A stretch of DNA of 64,000 nt, from contig CM073592.1 of NCBI GenBank assembly GCA_037074705.1, positions 87,609,129-87,673,128 on the forward strand, written 5' to 3'. This document shows, in pieces, positions 58,573-64,000 of the stretch. How positions within the stretch are numbered: position 1 is the first letter of the stretch; each line of letters opens with the position of its first letter. This stretch comes from Zhengitettix transpicula (Eukaryota > Arthropoda > Insecta > Orthoptera > Tetrigidae). The notes beneath the pieces are model-generated. The model was not told where the DNA came from. It did not search any database and worked only from the letters and a program-made list of their open reading frames with translations. The position numbers and the translations under genes are program-made.

Positions 58573-60460
58573 ATAGGACGCCGCTACCCTCCTCGCTATT
58601 TTCGTTTATTTATATTTTTGGGCGCCAGGTAATTTTTAGGAGAAAATCACCAAAACGACTTTTTCATTATTTTATTTGTCGAGCATAAGCAATAAATTAT
58701 CGTCAGGGCGTGGTTTGTTCAAGTTTTTTCTGTTGAGCCCTCGGAGCTCCGCTCCGTCCTTCGTCGAGTCCAGCTTGGAACTGCGTCTTCATTGTCCCGT
58801 CTCAGCCGGCGCCTTAGCTCAACAATGCTGTCGCGAGGCGGAGAGACGTCGACAACCAACAATGTAACCCAATCATGTTACATTATCCCCCCCTCCAAAG
58901 AACAAAAATTGGCTGACCATAGTGATACATTAAATACAGCCACATTTTCCCTTTTTTTCCACATAATAATAATATCAACAACCACTCGACCACGCTCTGA
59001 TAACGAATTAATATAATTACACAAGTGTTACAAACTTTTTTTTTCTCTTATAATATTATCACTTCACGTTTAAAAATACAAAATTTATATCTGTTTGGGA
59101 CATAATAATTGACAATAATTTTTCCAAACTATTCCTTATACAATGATTGACCAATACCATCCAAAACCAACAAAAATTTACTCTAATTTTTTTTATATAA
59201 ACCATAATTAGCATCATCCTCAGATACAATATTCACACCGAGAATGTTCGCAAAATTATAATAACTGTTGCCTCCTCATGGCTTCCAGGGAATTCTCACA
59301 CAAAAATATTTCACCAAATACCTACACTTTCTTTGCAACGTCCACATTTCACAGTCTTTATCTATTTTAATATCCTTCTATACATTCCTTAAATACTCAT
59401 CAAATACATTTAGTTTTCGGTTATTTGTATAACCCAAATTGACAGATGTTTTTGTTACACTTTTCACTCTCCTGTCAGCCGCAACATACAATTTATTAAT
59501 TACTTTATTCATACATTCCTCAAACATACACTTCTTTTTTCTGTGTGGATTGATAAAAATCAAACCTTCTTTACACACACACAAATTTTCGTTTTCGGAC
59601 TTAATCTATAATACTCCTCCTTAAAGTTTACACACTTGGATTTATTTTTAGTAATTTTACCTTTCGTTACATTTTGTGAGATGTTCTTTGACCTACATTC
59701 CCTAATTTTTTCCTCATTAATGGGTTTCACCATTTTCCCTTCCTCCCATTTTCCATTTTGCATCACTATTTGATCCTGCAAAATATTTTCTTCAACTTCC
59801 GGCTTCGCACCCTCAACATTAACCTTATATCTGAAGTCCTCACATTTTACATTTAAATCTTCCTCTACCTTGTCAACTTTTTCATGAATTCTTTCATTTA
59901 TTACATCAAACTTTCTCTTTATTCCACTTACTATATCAATACATCCCCTTAATAAATCAAGATTTCCATTTAATAATTTTAAGCATTGATCCAACCTATC
60001 CGATCCTGCCTCATTTTTTAGAACTTTAAATGACCCCACGATACAAAAACATTAATTAGATTGTCACCAACCTGTTTTTTATCTGTTCGCTTCTTGCAGC
60101 ACTTCACTAACACTTTCATTCACTTTTTTTCCGACGACGAAGAACCAAGTTTTTTTCCCCTCACGTATCAGATCTCGTCCTCGTGCGCTCCAGAACCAAG
60201 ATCCCGCGTGTACTCAACAACCTCGTTCTCCAATTCTGCTTCATCTCCCGCGTGCTTCATCTAATTAACGTTCAGGCCCACGTTGGCTCGCCATAATGTA
60301 GCACGCCGCTACCCTCCTCGCTTTTTTCGATTTATTTATATTTTTTGGAGCCAGATAATTTTTAGGAGAAAATCACCAAATCAACTTTTTCTTACTTCAT
60401 TACTTTATTTGTCGAGCATGAGCAATAAATTGTCGTCAGGGCGTGGTTTGTTAAAGTCAC
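58573..60460 (-). mobile_element. Small non-autonomous LTR retrotransposon
   Basis: Direct repeats 58573-58882 and 60297-60460 are LTRs in minus orientation. The 3' LTR begins TGTAACATG at 58882, next to a purine tract (the complement of 'ttatccccccctcc'). The 5' LTR ends GTGCTACA at 60297, followed by a primer-site-like 'tggcgagccaacgtggg'. The 5' LTR is cut at about 60455 by the neighbouring L1-type LTR or an associated deletion. The interior has only one sizeable frame and no pol. Confidence 0.8.
59560..60039 (-). CDS. Gag-like or orphan ORF of the small LTR element, 159 codons
   Basis: It is the longest frame in the element, placed after the primer site as a gag would be. The protein is rich in Lys and Glu. 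The N-terminal third (residues 10-60) is predicted helical, with possible coiled-coil spacing of Leu, Ile and Val, and the C-terminal third is basic (K-G-K-I-T-K-N-K-S-K). No zinc knuckle, protease or RT motif is visible, and I do not recognise the family. It could be a Gag remnant or a chance frame. Confidence 0.4.
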   Translation of the reverse strand: MGSFKVLKNEAGSDRLDQCLKLLNGNLDLLRGCIDIVSGIKRKFDVINERIHEKVDKVEEDLNVKCEDFRYKVNVEGAKPEVEENILQDQIVMQNGKWEEGKMVKPINEEKIRECRSKNISQNVTKGKITKNKSKCVNFKEEYYRLSPKTKICVCVKKV

Positions 60461-60468
60461 AATATATA

Positions 60469-61384
60469 TATAATGCCTATTAAGTAAGGCATTAATGGTG
60501 ATTGATAATTTGAATTGTTAGAGAAACATTATTGACGGCAGTACCGAACACTACAAGCGACAATGAAACAGAGTATTGTTGTCTTGGTTGGGAGAAAGAA
60601 TGCGCGCTCAAAATTACGAGACGAGGGCGGTCAGCTACGGAATTCAGTCGAGGACGGAACGAAAATTAATTGAGTTGGAAATCAGAGGCGAGAGCATTAA
60701 GTTGGGTGGACGTTTGGCTGGAAGTCTGCATTTTGGCTCCTCAGCGATCGACTGGTCGTAATAGAACTTTTCGAAAATTGGAGAATAAATACGTACCGAG
60801 AGACGAGGACTAAACACGTACCGAGAGCAAGAATCGAAGGCAGAACTACAAAACCGGCTAAGCTGGGCAGCCGTGAGAAAGAGGAAACCGAGGGAGCGAG
60901 AGACGATGAAGAGGTTCCTGGTTCCTGACTTTGTTCCAGAAATATTTAAATTAGAATCTGTGAGATTAGTAGAAGCTGTGCAAAACCCATCACCATGCTT
61001 CGTAAATCCAAAGTATCCTAGAAGCAGTGGGCAGCCGTAAGTAACAATAGAAAACAGTTAATGATGTAAACCAAATTAAAAGATAGATGTCAGATATCGT
61101 TCCTTTCTTATTTATAAAAAATTTGTAAATTAGAAGCAATCTTTGTAGGTTAATTTCGTCGACAATTAAATTTAGGTTTGTTAATTGATGAGTAAAATCT
61201 GTTTCCTTTTAATTTAATTTTGTGTTCTTTAATTATTTTGAACGATTCGCCGTTATCAAACCCAGTTGAGACCCAGAGAGAATGAGATATGTTAAATTTG
61301 AATAATTGTTTAATTTTGATAATAAATTTGTTTGTTGTTAAAATATTAATCTTTCATTTAAACGTCACCCGTTTGATTATTACA
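60469..61384 (+). mobile_element. Solo LTR, family L1, forward
   Basis: It starts TATAATGCC (first G of the usual TGTAAT changed to A) after an AT tract and ends GATTATTACA before (AT)n. It shares 'gcattaatgg', 'gcgacaatga', 'aagtaacaata' after a 'ggcagccg' block and 'gttatcaaacccag' with the family. It sits directly beside the truncated 5' LTR of the previous element. Confidence 0.75.
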
Positions 61385-62460
61385 ATATATATATATATAT
61401 ACATATATACCGTGCAATGTCGATAAGAAAAAAGATTTATGGTACATGCTTTTACCGCCGACGGCGACGCTGCTGACGAATGGTACCTCAGTGCTAAGTT
61501 CTGATAGCAATAAATCGGGAAGAAATTGCCAAAAATCGCTCGCAGGAAGATGTCTGAAGTCAGATTCGATGTGTTCGAGTTTTCAGACCTCTGAGCTGCC
61601 GACAGTAGGAAGGATGACTGCCCATCAGCGACAGAGATTTGGGAAAACATAAATGTCCTGTCCCATGGTTTATTCTAAACTATTTCATCCTCTAGATGCT
61701 ATAAATTCTGTAAAGTTTTTCAATAGCATTTCAACTTATTTTGTTGCCCTAGTAATTCGACCCTGATAAGCTAGGCATTGTTCAAAAGAAAACAGATAAA
61801 ATTGATGTATTTATATAATTGTTATTGATACCCACTTTCTGGTAATTGCAAAAATGGTTTTATCTGCTTTTATGTTATTTTTGACAAATTTCAAAATCAT
61901 AAATGGGAAACTAGTACTATGTTAATGCAGCTACACAGCCGATATAAAAGTTAAGTTCCGAGCAGTGGAAGAAAATTAAAGCTGGTTTATTACGCTTGCT
62001 AGCTATATTTATTAACATGCGTAAAATGTCACTGCTGAAGCCTTGGCAAATTGTGGCAATCTGATTTGTTTCACAGATGTTTGCACAAATCGATTACCAA
62101 CGTTTCAAGCGAATAGTACCACAAATGTATCAACACTGCCAAATTCTTCAGAAATAAATTTATTAACAAAAACAATAAAAATGAACACAACGTTTCATTC
62201 TCAATCATGGAGTATATAAAATAACTATATAAAAATTATAATTATGCCAGTTGGGCCTGTCAATTTTTCAATATATATTTAACTTCCAATTTCAGTACAT
62301 TGCTCAATTTGACTATAAATATTAATCAAATATTAATGTTATATAAATAAATTTTGAATAGAATTTTCAAGGCATGCTCTGCTTGCGATGCCTATTGTAA
62401 GCGAAATGAGCATAACGTTGTTTTACAGAAATACTCAAGTGCTGTTGTAGGTTTATAAAG
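61385..62460. other. No gene seen
   Basis: Opposed frames near 61354-61652 have no motif. The rest is AT-rich. Confidence 0.45.
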
Positions 62461-63135
62461 TTTTTTTTTTTAATTTCGGTTGCTGATTTACAATCTACTC
62501 TTAACACTTAGAGTAATAAGTAAATTGTTTAATTATTAAAGCTATTTGTCTTGAGTAGGGCACCGTCCAGTGGCGGGTCTCCTGGATTTATTTAGTGATG
62601 TCTTCTGGCCATAATCTCTTCAATCTTCTTGCTACGGGTTGTTGGAGGTCAGCGATGTATTTGTAGCGGTGGTTTAGTGTTCTTTCTTTGCTTTTGGTGG
62701 CATACGTCTTGATGGTTTCTGAAATAAATGGAATTTTGAGGTCGTGATGGAGTGTATAATGTACCACGGTGCATTGACTAGGGTGCGCAATGTCTTTGAT
62801 TGAAAAGTCTGCAAGATCTTGATATTTGATGGTTTGCTGCATCCCCATAATTCGATCCCGTAAGACCATATAGGTATTAGTATGGTTTTATATAGAAGCA
62901 ATTTGTTTTCAGTAGTGAGTTGGGATTTTCGTCCAAGTAGCCAGTACATGTTTTTAGTTTTTAGTTTAAGTTGTTCTTTTTTGGCTTTTATATGGTTTTT
63001 CCATGTCAGTTTTTGGTCGAGACGGATTCCTAGATATTTTACTTCAGTTTTTACTGGGATAGGTTCACTGAATATTTTAACTTGCGGGCACGTCAAGCGT
63101 TTATTTGTGAACGTAATTTGCGTGGACTTGTTAAG
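62461..63135 (-). pseudogene. Jockey-like LINE C-terminus and 3' end
   Basis: The minus-strand frame 63096-62674 has Y-L-G-I-R-L-D-Q-K-L-T-W-K-N-H-I, the RT thumb block, then L-L-Y-K-T-I-L-I-P-I-W-S-Y-G-I-E-L-W-G and F-Q-S-K-T-L-R. A frame change near 62760 shifts it into the frame ending at 62588, which carries the H-H-D-L-K-I-P block. A run of 12 T at 62461-62472 is its poly(A) tail on the minus strand. The RT core and endonuclease are missing through 5' truncation. Confidence 0.85.
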
Positions 63136-63497
63136 TATTAAAGATAAAAAATATTTATTTATGAAATAAAAAATAATAATTTACAATAATATTGTATCAT
63201 AAAATCAATTTATTATTATATTACTATTAGTTTATACGATAATAATATATTATAATTTCTATTTAAATTGTTACTATTTTTATTTATTACTAATAATTTA
63301 AATATAATTTAAGAAGCTTTATTATTGTAAATTATGTTTATCAGTAATTAAAATGTTTTGTGTTCAGGCCTCAACGTGTCATTTCCGACCATACATTCCT
63401 ACACAATGTACGTTTTAGTAAACTGTACTACCCCTCGAAGTTTGAAGCATCATCGTAGAATCACCTTGTATAAATAACTGATATTTTAATCGATTTT
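63136..63497. other. No gene seen
   Basis: AT-rich unassigned DNA. Confidence 0.45.
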
Positions 63498-63720
63498 ACA
63501 GGCCGGTTGTGGCTGAACGGGCGAGGGATCCTTGATTTTATGAATATGACAATATTTCTAATGGAGGCATGTAATAGGTAGTTGGTTTTAACTTGCTTTT
63601 TACTCTTTTTAACGCCTGATGATAGCAACAATATTTGCAGAAACTTTGTGTGGTTTTTATTTTAACGCATAATTTTGTGTTTTTATTAACTTTAAACCAA
63701 TACAGACGTTTTGAAATCAT
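63498..63720 (+). mobile_element. tRNA-like head with hammerhead/PLE-like tail
   Basis: About 63502-63535 resembles the start of a tRNA-Leu or -Ser ('gtggctgaacgggcgagg'). CTGATGA follows at 63616-63622, with a GCAA/TTGC stem (63625-63628 and 63635-63638), GAAA (63640-63643) and 'tttgtgtggttttta', as in PLE tails. It has no coding content. Whether the head and tail belong to one element is uncertain. Confidence 0.45.
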
Positions 63721-63744
63721 TGTAATACAGGAAAACGATAATTT

Positions 63745-64000
63745 CGTGAAGTTAAAAATTTACAAAACACTTAAAAGACCTGTAGTGATATACAGTTGTG
63801 AAACGTGGGCCTTTAATAATAATGATAAGCACTTACTCAGAATATTTGAACGCAAGATACTGAGAAGGATATACGGACCTGTATGTACGAATGGAGAATG
63901 GAGAATTAGAACAAACAAAGAACAAGAGCAGCTCATGAATAACGAGGACATTGTTAGGTTTATCAAGAGCAGAAGGTTGGCCTGGATGAGACACGTACTT
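63745..64000 (+). pseudogene. RTE-like LINE C-terminal region, cut by the window end
   Basis: The plus strand encodes I-Y-K-T-L-K-R-P-V-V-I-Y-S-C-E-T-W, then F-E-R-K-I-L-R-R-I-Y-G-P-V, W-R-I-R-T-N and R-R-L-A-W-M-R-H-V, the conserved region after the RT in RTE-like LINEs of insects. The frame is open to the end of the window. No RT motifs lie upstream within the window, so the copy is 5'-truncated near 63740. The clade assignment is from memory of motif order and is moderate. Confidence 0.75.

Overview
The window looks like a gene-poor, repeat-rich piece of an arthropod (probably insect) nuclear genome. The evidence is an AT-rich background with many AT microsatellites, no bacterial-style gene packing, and relics of element classes common in insects: mariner, Kabuki/CsRn1-like Gypsy, Jockey-like and other LINEs, Penelope-like elements (PLEs) and Helitrons. 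I cannot name the species. I found no intact host gene. Every open frame I can assign to a family belongs to a transposable element, and all of those are broken or truncated.

Layout. 1-13 kb is mostly unassigned AT-rich DNA with scattered repeat fragments, a solo LTR flanked by ATAT (5866-6886), a hammerhead-like motif (9784-9814) and a Helitron 5' part (12463-13095). 13.9-15.4 kb holds a decayed mariner on the minus strand whose N-terminal part is present as three tandem ~290-bp copies. 17-27 kb holds a PLE tail and a cluster of ATAT-flanked LTRs in both orientations, set in AT microsatellites. 27-31 kb has a PLE endonuclease fragment and one dispersed repeat. 31.5-35.3 kb has LINE fragments. 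One of these, a Jockey-like reverse transcriptase, is split by a Helitron at 32032-33229. 36.5-37.4 kb is a large foldback structure.

38.2-44.2 kb is the best element: a Kabuki/CsRn1-like Gypsy retrotransposon on the minus strand (LTRs, tRNA-Trp-type primer site, gag with zinc knuckle, protease, RT, RNase H, integrase). It is dead through stops and frameshifts and carries a 1274-bp mariner (42641-43914) near its gag start. 46.1-48.2 kb is a truncated LINE related to the fragment at 34.5 kb. 50.0-51.7 kb is a Helitron end filled with divergent tandem units. 54.4-54.9 kb is a snap-back repeat around a tRNA-like SINE head. 55.8-57.8 kb is a decayed PLE with RT, GIY-YIG domain and a hammerhead-like tail. 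58.6-60.5 kb is a small non-autonomous LTR element, abutted by another ATAT-type LTR. The window ends in Jockey-like and RTE-like LINE remnants.

Nothing here is clearly a new functional system. The most useful signals are structural: an exact Helitron empty site, the AT-microsatellite preference and shared donor-like motif of the solo LTRs, a repeated hammerhead core in PLE tails, a perfect 42-bp palindrome in one Gypsy LTR, and the mariner triplication.
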